Shown one piece after another: positions 9,101 to 16,055 of a DNA stretch of 43,237 nt. The stretch is from Deltaproteobacteria bacterium (GTDB lineage: Bacteria; Desulfobacterota; Deferrimicrobia; Deferrimicrobiales; Deferrimicrobiaceae). Each line of letters begins with the position of its first letter. Position 1 is the first letter of the stretch. The translations under genes were made by a program, and so were the position numbers. The notes under the pieces were generated by a model. It was not told the DNA's origin, searched no databases, and saw nothing but the letters and a program-made list of their open reading frames with translations. The stretch is from contig JANXQJ010000177.1 of NCBI GenBank assembly GCA_025356865.1, forward strand, positions 1 to 43,237. The letters are read 5' to 3'.

Positions 9101-10167
9101 CATGCAAGCTCCGGGAATTTCTCCTTCACCTGGTCGACGATCCCCTTGACCTCTTCGGAACGGTTGCGGGGGCACACGAGCACCGCGTCGCCGCTCCGCA
9201 CGACGACGACGTCCTCCATCCCGAGGACGGCGACGATGCCCCGGTCGGAGCGGACCAGGACGTTCCGGCAGTCGGCCGCGATGACGTTGCCGAAGAGCAC
9301 GTTGCCCGCCTCGCCGTGTCCGAGAAATTCGTGCAGCGATCGCCACGTGCCGATGTCGTTCCAGCCGACGGCGGCGGGAACCACGAGGATCTCGGGTTCG
9401 TGTTCCAGCAACCCGTGGTCGACCGAGACCGAGGGGATCGCCCGGTACGCTTTCCGGATCGCCGCCGGGAAGCCCGACTTTCCCGCGTGACGGAAAGCCG
9501 ACTCGAACGCCGCGTGGACTTCGGGCAGATGGGACTGCAGGCGCTCCCGGAACTCGGGAAGACGAAAGAGGAAGAGGCCGCTGTTCCAGTCGAACCGGCC
9601 GGAGCGCAGGAAGCGGCGGGCCGTGGCGACATCGGGTTTCTCGGCGAAGCGGCGCACGCGGAAGGCGCCCGTTTTCGGGTCCCCGTAGGGCTGGCCGCGT
9701 TCGATGTAGCCGTATCCGGTGGCGGGGTGGGTCGGCGGGATGCCAAGCGTCACGAAGCATCCGCTTTTGCGGGTCAGTCGCAGCGCTTTCCGGATGATGC
9801 TCCGAAACCCCTTGAGGTCCGAGATCGCGTGGTCGGCCGGCGAAGCCACGACCACCGCCTCCGGGTCCTTGAGGCGTATCGCGGCGGCGGCCAGGGCGAC
9901 GGCAGGCGCCGTGTTCCTGCCCACCGGTTCAAGCAGCAGGTTTTCCGGAGGGATTCCCAGCGCGGCGGCGGAGAGGTGCTCCCGGTCCTTTTCGCCCGCG
10001 ACGACCCAGATGTTGTCGGGCGGGACGAGCGGGGCAAAGCGACGGATCGTTTCGGCGATCATGGTGCCGTGCCCGGTCAGGTTCAGGAACTGCTTGGCGC
10101 GCCTCGCCCGGCTCTCGGGCCAGAAGCGGGTTCCCGAACCGCCGGCCATCACGACCGCGTGATCCAT
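9100..10167 (-). CDS. manC: Mannose-1-phosphate guanylyltransferase
   Basis: ManC makes GDP-mannose from GTP and mannose-1-phosphate for surface polysaccharides. The 355-residue protein is the nucleotidyltransferase domain alone, with no C-terminal phosphomannose isomerase domain, so it is the short (monofunctional) form. Visible motifs are the nucleotide-binding VMAGGSGTRFWPESRARRAKQF region, LLEPVGRNTAPA, SPADHAI, GYGYIERG, FAEKPD and DWNSGLFLF, then VGWNDIGTWRSL. GGAGGG precedes the ATG on the minus strand. It lies convergent to greA and divergent from the DUF502 gene. The polysaccharide cluster it would feed starts 20 kb away. Confidence 0.92.
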   Translation of the reverse strand: MDHAVVMAGGSGTRFWPESRARRAKQFLNLTGHGTMIAETIRRFAPLVPPDNIWVVAGEKDREHLSAAALGIPPENLLLEPVGRNTAPAVALAAAAIRLKDPEAVVVASPADHAISDLKGFRSIIRKALRLTRKSGCFVTLGIPPTHPATGYGYIERGQPYGDPKTGAFRVRRFAEKPDVATARRFLRSGRFDWNSGLFLFRLPEFRERLQSHLPEVHAAFESAFRHAGKSGFPAAIRKAYRAIPSVSVDHGLLEHEPEILVVPAAVGWNDIGTWRSLHEFLGHGEAGNVLFGNVIAADCRNVLVRSDRGIVAVLGMEDVVVVRSGDAVLVCPRNRSEEVKGIVDQVKEKFPELA

Positions 10168-10194
10168 TCATGCCCTCCATTCACTCATTTGCGT

Positions 10195-10208
10195 TAGAAT
10201 ACATCCCG
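10195..10208 (+). promoter_or_regulatory. -10-like box placed for a leaderless DUF502 transcript
   Basis: TAGAAT (10195-10200) lies seven bases before the GTG start at 10208, so transcription would begin at or next to the start codon. No ribosome-binding site precedes that GTG. No convincing -35 box is visible. Confidence 0.3.
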
Positions 10209-10819
10209 TGCAGATCAACCTCAAAAAGAGTTTCATCACGGGGATCTTCGTCGTCATCCCGATGGCGTTGTCCATCTGGCTGCTGAAAGGGTTCTTCACC
10301 GGGGTCGACGATTTCTTTTCCCCCATCATCGACGGCGTGCTGCCGCTGGTGACCGGCTACCCGGCCTACATCCCGGGCACCGGATTCATCACGGGCAGCG
10401 TCATCATCCTGCTGGTCGGTCTGCTCGCCCGCAACGTCGCCGGAGCCCGGATGCTCGGGGCGTTCGACCGGCTGATCCAGCACGTGCCCGTCTTCCGCGC
10501 GATCTATTCGACGATCAAGCAGATGACCGATGCCTTCTCGCCCGACAACACGTCCGCCTTCAAGGAAGTCGTCCTGGTCGAATACCCCAAGGAAAACTCC
10601 TACGCGCTGGGCTTCCGGACGTCGACCGTCGAACTCGACGGCGAGCGGATCGCGATCGTCTTCGTCCCGACCAACAACCTCTACCTCGGCGAGGTGCTGC
10701 TCATTCCCGAGGCGCGGCTCAGGCGGCTCGACATGAGCATCGAACTCGCGTTGCGCTGCCTCGTCTCGGGCGGCACGGCGGCCCCCAAGAAGCTGCAGAG
10801 CGTCGTTCCCCCGACCTGA
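10208..10819 (+). CDS. DUF502 family integral membrane protein
   Basis: This 203-residue protein belongs to the DUF502 family, whose function is not established. Two transmembrane helices are evident near residues 8-27 (FITGIFVVIPMALSIWLLKG) and 55-76 (FITGSVIILLVGLLARNVAG). They are followed by the family hallmark QHVPVFRAIYSTIKQM and a soluble domain with FVPTNNLYLGEVLLIP. The start is GTG at 10208 with no Shine-Dalgarno sequence. The stop is four bases from the convergent stop of the large DUF748 gene. A few distantly related plant DUF502 proteins are membrane-associated, but no role can be assigned here. Confidence 0.88.
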   Translation: MQINLKKSFITGIFVVIPMALSIWLLKGFFTGVDDFFSPIIDGVLPLVTGYPAYIPGTGFITGSVIILLVGLLARNVAGARMLGAFDRLIQHVPVFRAIYSTIKQMTDAFSPDNTSAFKEVVLVEYPKENSYALGFRTSTVELDGERIAIVFVPTNNLYLGEVLLIPEARLRRLDMSIELALRCLVSGGTAAPKKLQSVVPPT

Positions 10820-10823
10820 CCCG

Positions 10824-13800
10824 TTACTTCAGGACGAAGTCCACCCGGCTGTCCCTCACCTTTTCCTTTTTTCCCGGCGCGAGCGTTTTCGGTTCGACGG
10901 TGAAGATCCGTTCGGGCACGACCTGCTTCGTCGCGACCAGGTAATCGATCGCCCGCTTCGCACGGTCCTGGCCCAGTTGCCGAAGGTCGTCATCCGTGAT
11001 CTCGATGTGGGTCAGCATCAGTTTCTCCATCTCGGTGCCCGGCAGTTCCTTCTGCATGCCGATCAGGTTGCGCGGCTTGGGAAACGTCTCGGCTGAATAC
11101 GCCTTGAGCAGGTATTTCGGATATTCGGCGGGCTGCACAACCCCGTTGTCGGGCGAATGCGCGTCACCCCCCTGCTTTGCCAGCTCCTTGACCTTCTGCG
11201 CCCGGATTTTCCGGATGAACGCCGCCGTCCGCATGGCATCGCGGTCGGCGGGCGGATCGGCGTGGCCGACGACGTCGAGCTTGAGGGCGGGCCTTTCGCC
11301 CAGCGCTTTCGCGAGGGCTTTCAGCTTTCCTTCGGCCGCGCTGTCCAGCGTGGTCTGCCCCGGCGGGAACTCGAGGTAACTCAGCTCTTCCCCGTTGCCC
11401 ATCAGCGCCCCGAGCAGCGCAAAAGGCGATGTGGCCGCCTTGACGAGCAGGTTCCTGACGATCTGCCAGACGACGCCCCAGACGCTGAATTTCGGATCGT
11501 CGAGATTGCCCGTGACGGGCAGGTCGAGTCGGATCTCGCCGTTGCGGTCCTTGAGCAGCGCGACGGCCAGTCGAACGGGCAGTTTCGTGGCGTCGGGGCT
11601 CTCGACCTTCTCGCCGAAATTCAACTGGTCTATGAATACGGTGTTGCCGGCGTCGAGCTTCTTCTTGACGATCAGGTATTTCAGCCCCAGCGACAGCTTC
11701 CCCTTCTCGATCGCGTAGCCGGCGTAGCGGCCCGAATAGGGCGTCATCGGGCTCAGGTCGATGTCCTTGAAGTCGACCTTGAGGTCGACGAACAGGTCGT
11801 CCCGGAGCGGGTTGATCCGGCCGGTGATCTCGAGCGGCGCGTGGTTGTCGAGTCGCCCGCGCAGAAGCACGTCGGCCATCTTCGTCTCTTCTGAAGAGAG
11901 TCCCGACACCCGGCCGCCCACCTCCTCGAGTTTTGCCGTGTAGCTGGGGTGGACGTGCCGGTCGGTGAACAGGATCGTCCCGCCCTGGAGTGTCACCGTG
12001 TCGATGGCGACCGGCTTCTTCCCGGTCGGTGGCGGGGCGGCAGGCAACGCGGCCGTCGGCGTCGCGGCGTTGTCGGCACCCGGAACGGGCGGTTCCTTCC
12101 GGACGATCTCCTGGAGGTTGAGCGTCCCGTCCGCGTTCACCACGACCCGCGAATAGAGTCCCGAAAGCGAGACGTCGCGGATCGCCACCGAGGCGGGGTT
12201 TACGCCGACCCGCATTCCGGAAAGCTGGAGCGCTTCCCACTTGAGGAACTCTTCCCCCGTTTCCTTGTCGAGCGCCGCCAGGCCCCGCAGCGCCGCCTCT
12301 CCCTCCCATGCGGTTTTCGTCGGTTCGCCGGCGGGCGCGGAGATGGACAGTTTCCCTTCGCCGTCGACCTGGCCGCCGATCATCTCCACATTCAGGTTTT
12401 CGGTGAAATAGGGCTGCAGCGCCACGAGGTCGATCCCCTTGATGCTGACCGAGAGGTCAGCCATTGAAGGGTCGATCCCGACGGTCCCGTTCAAGGCGAC
12501 CGTGCCCGACCCGTTGAGCGTCAGGCGGACCGACGCCTTCCCGCGGGCGTTTTTCGCAGTCGAGAGGTTCGTCGCCCCGATATCGAGCGGGGAAAGCGTC
12601 AGCAGCACGGCTTCCTCCGGCTTCTGGTCGTCCCACGAGACGTTGAAGCGATCGAGTGCCAGTTTGCCGAGGGCGACCTGCCAGGGGGAGGAGGCGGCAG
12701 GGGTGCTCTTCGCGGCCGTGTCCCGGGCAGCGGCCGCCCCGGGTGGAACGGCGCGATCCGGCGTCAGTTTCGAAAGGTTGACCGTCCCGTCCTCGTCGCG
12801 CACGACGCGCAGCAGGCCGCGGGCGCCGGCGACCGAACCGATCCGGATCGTCCGGCGATTCAGGTCGAGGGCCGCTTCCTTGATCGCGATTCCGGGAAGC
12901 TGCAGGAAATCGGAATCGCTCGCCCGCTTCCGCAACTTGAGCGACGACAATGCCACGGAAAGGTTGTCGATGGCGGTGACCGCGTTGTCGCTGCCGGCCC
13001 GGTACGCATACCGGGCCGACAGGTCGAGCAATCCCTCGCGCACGTCGAAGAGCACGGACTTCGTGTAATAAGGCGCATACTTCTTGAGCGCGACCCTGCC
13101 GATCTTAACCTCACCCCGGGCATCGAGCGGCGAGAGCGTGATCCGCCCTTCGTGCCGCACCGTCTCTTTTGACTCCGTGGCGAACGACAGTTCAAGGCCG
13201 AACGGTTTCCCGGGTGAAGTGGTGAAATCCCGGGCGTCGACGGTGATGTCGCCAAGGGTGGTCCGGAACGGGCTCCCTTCGACGGCGGCGTCGGAGTAGA
13301 CGACCTTCCCGCCGGTCAGCCGAAGCGACGTGGCCTCGACCTGCGTCGGGACCGCCTCGCTTTTGGCGGGTCCTCCCTTGCCGGCCGACGGCCCGGTGTC
13401 CTTGTCGGCTGCCGCCGGGCCCGGCTTGCCATCGGCTCCCGGGAGGAGCGAGAGGAGCGTCAGCCTGCCTTCCCGGCCGCGCGACAGGTTCAGCTCGGGC
13501 GAGGCCAGCAACACGTCGCCCAGTTTGATCCGCAACGGGTTCGGCGAAGCGGAAACCAGCGGGACGTCGAGGCGCGGAACGGTGAGGACGGGTGCGTCCT
13601 GCCGGTCGGTGATCCGGAAGTTTTTTAGCACCACTCCTCCCGAAAGCACGACGGTGGGCGGGGCGCCTTTTTTCTGGGTGAAGAAGAGCGTCGCTTTCGC
13701 GTCGATCGCCCCCGAAGGCACCTTGAAACGGAGTGGCACCGGCGAGTATTCGAGGTAGTACGGGATGTCGATATCGCGGACGTCCAGGGCGAACGAGGTT

Positions 13801-14465
13801 TCGCGGGCATCGCTGAATGGCCGTGTCTTCCCGGTCAGCGCGAGGGGCGTTCCGTTGACGTCGGCGGAGAAGGCGGGCTGCACGTTGGTTTCGACGTAGT
13901 ACGGCAGGTTCGAGAGGAACGGCACCGAGAGTTTCAGGTGTCGCACTGCGTGTCGCGTTTTCTTCGGAGCGTCGTCGAAATCGATCGCGCCGTCGACGAT
14001 CCGGATATTGTTGAATGAAAAACGGAGCGGTTTCGAATCGTTCGGTGCCGGCTTGCCGGTGAACTCGTCGACCAGGTCGGAGAAGTTGTAGCGGCCGTCG
14101 GCCTTTCGGATGACGGCGAGGCGGGGCGAGCGGAGCGTGATCTCGCGCAGCACGGGCCCGCGGTGCCACGCAGAGGCCAGTTGCGCGTCCACGACCAGTT
14201 CTTCGAACGAAAGAAACGACCTGCCCGTGTCCCGGTCCGCGACGGCCAGGCCGCGCAGGGAAACCGAGAGGGTGAACGGGTTGATCCGCACTTCCCGCAC
14301 GGTCGTCTTCCGGTGGAGCGCCTTCGTCGCCTGCTTCTCGATGACCGAACGGACGATCGGGGGCAGCACGAGGAACCCGAGGACGGCGACCAGCGCTATT
14401 GCCGCCGCGACCCAGGCAAGCGCCTTGCGGGCAATCGGCATCCAGGCCACATTCTTCATTCTCAT
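10824..14465 (-). CDS. Large DUF748/AsmA-like envelope protein with C-terminal OmpA-like region
   Basis: This 1213-residue protein has one N-terminal membrane anchor (about residues 14-36, ALAWVAAAIALVAVLGFLV) followed by repeated beta-rich stretches of the DUF748/AsmA type. Examples are VREVRINPFTLSVSLRGLAV near the start and similar 'leitgrinPl' and 'vdfkdIDLspmtPY' blocks near the end. Such proteins are thought to form long periplasmic lipid-transport grooves (the AsmA/TamB class). Residues about 1022-1100 resemble an OmpA-type peptidoglycan-associated segment (LEFPPGQTTLDSAAEGKLKA, VVGHADP). An ATG at 14486 overlaps the vapC stop, but GGAGGG lies between it and the ATG at 14465, which is preferred. 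Alanine/proline-rich linkers (for example near 12000-12100) separate segments. Stop-to-stop distance to DUF502 is four bases with no terminator visible. Confidence 0.85.
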   Translation of the reverse strand: MRMKNVAWMPIARKALAWVAAAIALVAVLGFLVLPPIVRSVIEKQATKALHRKTTVREVRINPFTLSVSLRGLAVADRDTGRSFLSFEELVVDAQLASAWHRGPVLREITLRSPRLAVIRKADGRYNFSDLVDEFTGKPAPNDSKPLRFSFNNIRIVDGAIDFDDAPKKTRHAVRHLKLSVPFLSNLPYYVETNVQPAFSADVNGTPLALTGKTRPFSDARETSFALDVRDIDIPYYLEYSPVPLRFKVPSGAIDAKATLFFTQKKGAPPTVVLSGGVVLKNFRITDRQDAPVLTVPRLDVPLVSASPNPLRIKLGDVLLASPELNLSRGREGRLTLLSLLPGADGKPGPAAADKDTGPSAGKGGPAKSEAVPTQVEATSLRLTGGKVVYSDAAVEGSPFRTTLGDITVDARDFTTSPGKPFGLELSFATESKETVRHEGRITLSPLDARGEVKIGRVALKKYAPYYTKSVLFDVREGLLDLSARYAYRAGSDNAVTAIDNLSVALSSLKLRKRASDSDFLQLPGIAIKEAALDLNRRTIRIGSVAGARGLLRVVRDEDGTVNLSKLTPDRAVPPGAAAARDTAAKSTPAASSPWQVALGKLALDRFNVSWDDQKPEEAVLLTLSPLDIGATNLSTAKNARGKASVRLTLNGSGTVALNGTVGIDPSMADLSVSIKGIDLVALQPYFTENLNVEMIGGQVDGEGKLSISAPAGEPTKTAWEGEAALRGLAALDKETGEEFLKWEALQLSGMRVGVNPASVAIRDVSLSGLYSRVVVNADGTLNLQEIVRKEPPVPGADNAATPTAALPAAPPPTGKKPVAIDTVTLQGGTILFTDRHVHPSYTAKLEEVGGRVSGLSSEETKMADVLLRGRLDNHAPLEITGRINPLRDDLFVDLKVDFKDIDLSPMTPYSGRYAGYAIEKGKLSLGLKYLIVKKKLDAGNTVFIDQLNFGEKVESPDATKLPVRLAVALLKDRNGEIRLDLPVTGNLDDPKFSVWGVVWQIVRNLLVKAATSPFALLGALMGNGEELSYLEFPPGQTTLDSAAEGKLKALAKALGERPALKLDVVGHADPPADRDAMRTAAFIRKIRAQKVKELAKQGGDAHSPDNGVVQPAEYPKYLLKAYSAETFPKPRNLIGMQKELPGTEMEKLMLTHIEITDDDLRQLGQDRAKRAIDYLVATKQVVPERIFTVEPKTLAPGKKEKVRDSRVDFVLK

Positions 14466-14482
14466 CGCTCCCTCCAGAGCGG

Positions 14483-14908
14483 TCATTCGACCGGGGCCGA
14501 CGCCCCGGGGGTCAACAGCTGCAACCCGGGAATATCGGTGAAATCGCGGCGGTTCCGGGTCAGGAAACGGAAGCCGTGCTGGATCGCCTGGCTGGCCAGC
14601 CAGAGGTCCTGGACCCGGTGACGGTGTCCTCCCCCTTTTTTGCGGAGCTGGGCGGCGATGTCGCCGAAAAACTCGCCCGTGGTCCCGTCGATGAGCAGGA
14701 GCGGTTTTTTCTTCAGCAGCGCCAGCGCCGCCAGCCGTTTCTGCCGGATATCAGCCGAAGGGGCGACTTCCGCTCCGAATTTCAATTCGGCGAGGGTCAC
14801 GGGGGAGAGATAAACCGGTTCGCTTCCTGTGAGTGACGCCACATCGGCGGGCGCAAGCGTTCCCTGCTCCACGTCGACCCAGATGCACGTGTCGATCAGG
14901 ACGCCCAC
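14483..14908 (-). CDS. vapC: PIN-domain ribonuclease toxin (VapC-like)
   Basis: VapC toxins are Mg-dependent RNases, usually cutting tRNA or rRNA. The 141-residue protein begins MGVLIDTCIWVDVEQG with the first catalytic Asp. It has a conserved Glu in TLAELKFGAE, the third acidic residue in VQDLWLASQAI, and the C-terminal FRFLTRNRRDFTDIPGLQLL typical of the PIN fold. It overlaps the antitoxin gene by 13 bases and is translated from the same transcript. All acidic positions appear intact, so it should be active. The downstream DUF748 gene starts just after its stop but is unlikely to be functionally related. Confidence 0.9.
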   Translation of the reverse strand: MGVLIDTCIWVDVEQGTLAPADVASLTGSEPVYLSPVTLAELKFGAEVAPSADIRQKRLAALALLKKKPLLLIDGTTGEFFGDIAAQLRKKGGGHRHRVQDLWLASQAIQHGFRFLTRNRRDFTDIPGLQLLTPGASAPVE

Positions 14909-15162
14909 GGGTCGCGGACCTCCCCGTCAAGCGTGGCATCCGTCCGTCGGCTGTCGGCCAGCCACCCGGCGCTCGCGTCGGGCGGGAGCGTCCGGTAAAG
15001 ATCGGCCATCGCCTCCAGCGCCGTCATGGCGGCCTGACCCGGGACGATTCGCGCCACCGCGTGATTGTTCCGGACGACGATCAGCTCTTCGTGCCGGTGC
15101 TCGACCGAATCGAGCATTGCCCGGAAATTCCGGGCCAGTTCAGTGGCGGTTACCGTTCGCAT
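14896..15162 (-). CDS. vapB: Phd/YefM-type antitoxin
   Basis: This 88-residue antitoxin has the N-terminal DNA-binding Phd/YefM fold (MRTVTATELARNFRAMLD, then EELIVVRNNHAVARIVPG). A C-terminal tail (about residues 50-88, with ALEAMADLYRTLP) should wrap the toxin. Longer upstream starts are open, but GGAGATGCC directly precedes the ATG at 15162, and the family N-terminus begins there. It lies upstream of and overlaps vapC, the standard order. Autoregulation is likely because repeats sit over its promoter. Confidence 0.87.
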   Translation of the reverse strand: MRTVTATELARNFRAMLDSVEHRHEELIVVRNNHAVARIVPGQAAMTALEAMADLYRTLPPDASAGWLADSRRTDATLDGEVRDPWAS

Positions 15163-15180
15163 GGCATCTCCCGTGTGTGG

Positions 15181-15223
15181 ATAATCATGCTGGATCATAT
15201 AATCAGATAGCGTGAGCGGTCAA
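15181..15223 (-). promoter_or_regulatory. vapBC promoter with candidate operator repeats
   Basis: On the minus strand TTGACC (15223-15218), an 18-base spacer and TATGAT (15199-15194) form a strong sigma-70-type promoter. Two direct copies of ATAATCA (plus-strand 15181-15187 and 15199-15205, 18 bases apart) cover the -10 box and the start region. They are a plausible binding site for the antitoxin complex. The -35 box lies inside the remnant of the mug-like gene. Confidence 0.6.
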
Positions 15224-15693
15224 CTCATTTGCAATGTCCGGGCCTCTATTCCGGCGCCATCCGGCACCATTTCGGCCGTCCGGGAAACCGCTTCTGGCCG
15301 GCCTTGCACGCATCCGGCTTCACCCCCCGCATCCTGTCGCCGTTCGATGAGCGTGGACTCCTCGAATACGGCCTCGGCATCACCAACCTGGTCGAGCGAA
15401 CGACCGCGACCGCTGCGGAACTGTCTGCCGATGAACTGGTTGCCGGCGCACGGATTCTCGCGGCGAAGGTGAAACGGTACGGGCCGGGGTTCGTCGCGTT
15501 CCTCGGCGTTACGTCCTATCGAGCGGCCTATGGCGTCCCGAAGGCGGCACTGGGCTCCCAACCCGTCTTGCTGGCCGGCTCGAAGGTCTGGGTCCTCCCG
15601 AACCCGAGCGGCCTGAACGCCCACCACCAGCCCGCCGACCTGGCCAGGCTGTTCGGCGAGTTGCGCGAGGCAAGGGAGAATGCTTCCGGCTGA
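15212..15693 (+). pseudogene. mug: Broken mismatch-specific uracil-DNA glycosylase (Mug/TDG family)
   Basis: From about 15238 the frame reads a clear Mug-type protein: PGLYSG, HHFGRPGNRFWPALHASGFTPR, LGITNLVERTTA, FVAFLGVTSYRAAYG and the active-site-lining VWVLPNPSGLNAH. The N-terminal strand and catalytic motif (normally GINPGLYS, with Asn as the catalytic residue) are damaged. Reading from GTG 15212 in another frame gives QLICN. The Asn codon at 15233-15235 is followed by two bases (15236-15237) before PGLYSG resumes in the main frame. The only start in the main frame is TTG 15229, which replaces the Asn by Cys and omits the first strand. The gene is therefore frameshifted/truncated at the edge of the vapBC module. 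A sequencing error is the alternative. Confidence 0.7.
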
Positions 15694-15757
15694 CACGCAG
15701 ATGGGCAATGCCCCCGGAGCGAAGGATATGAGGACCATCTGCCCTATCGGTTTTCGC

Positions 15758-15787
15758 TTGACAAACGCCGTTATTTCCCCGTACTCT
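15758..15787 (+). promoter_or_regulatory. Promoter of the leuA leader
   Basis: A perfect TTGACA (15758-15763) is followed after 18 bases by TACTCT (15782-15787). The predicted start, around 15794, is only a few bases before the ATG of the leader ORF, so the leader message would be leaderless or nearly so. The 64 bases between the mug remnant and this promoter show nothing else. Confidence 0.6.
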
Positions 15788-15797
15788 GGGTGACATC

Positions 15798-15881
15798 ATG
15801 AAGACGAACACCACACGCAGCGCATTTGTCGGAAGCCTCGCTCTACTCGGGCTGCCCGGAGGCCGGTCCACCGCCGCGTGA
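15798..15881 (+). CDS. Leucine-rich leader peptide of leuA (27 codons)
   Basis: This ORF reads MKTNTTRSAF, then VGSLALLGLPGGRSTAA, and ends in TGA. Four of six consecutive codons (14-19: CTC GCT CTA CTC GGG CTG) encode leucine, including CTA, which looks rare in the neighbouring genes. The ORF lies between a consensus promoter and tandem terminators in front of 2-isopropylmalate synthase. This is the classic layout of ribosome-mediated attenuation, in which stalling at Leu codons favours an antiterminator. After the Leu codons, the stretch CCGGTCCACCGCCGCG (about 15862-15878) can pair in part with the ascending arm of the first terminator (CGCGG and CCGG blocks). Assignment rests on layout; no homologue is recalled. 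Confidence 0.55.
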   Translation: MKTNTTRSAFVGSLALLGLPGGRSTAA

Positions 15882-15910
15882 GCGTACGTCTCATTTTCTA
15901 AGCGCACACG

Positions 15911-15944
15911 GCCGCGGAACCGGTAAAGGTTCCCGCGGCTTTTT
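15911..15944 (+). terminator. First terminator (attenuator) upstream of leuA
   Basis: GCCGCGGAACC (15911-15921) pairs with GGTTCCCGCGGC (15928-15939, one bulged C) across a six-base loop, followed by TTTTT (15940-15944). It lies 29 bases after the leader-peptide stop. Confidence 0.85.
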
Positions 15945-15955
15945 CGTTTTCACGA

Positions 15956-15986
15956 GCCGCCGGGAATCCCTCCCGGCGGCTTTTTT
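15956..15986 (+). terminator. Second terminator upstream of leuA
   Basis: GCCGCCGGGA (15956-15965) pairs perfectly with TCCCGGCGGC (15971-15980) across a five-base loop, followed by six T residues. Its ascending arm is also complementary, with one bulge, to the descending arm of the first terminator (TCCCGCGGC, 15931-15939). Pairing between the two would disrupt both hairpins. Confidence 0.85.
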
Positions 15987-16055
15987 CATCTTTTCGAATG
16001 CGTTGACGCAGGCAATCGACCGATAACCCGAAACGAAAAAGAGGAGGAATGGATC

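Noticed and set aside
15694-16055. T-box riboswitch upstream of leuA
   Set aside because: I looked for the conserved T-box sequence (AGGGTGGNACCGCG type) and stem I features and did not find them. The leader ORF with Leu codons explains the region better.
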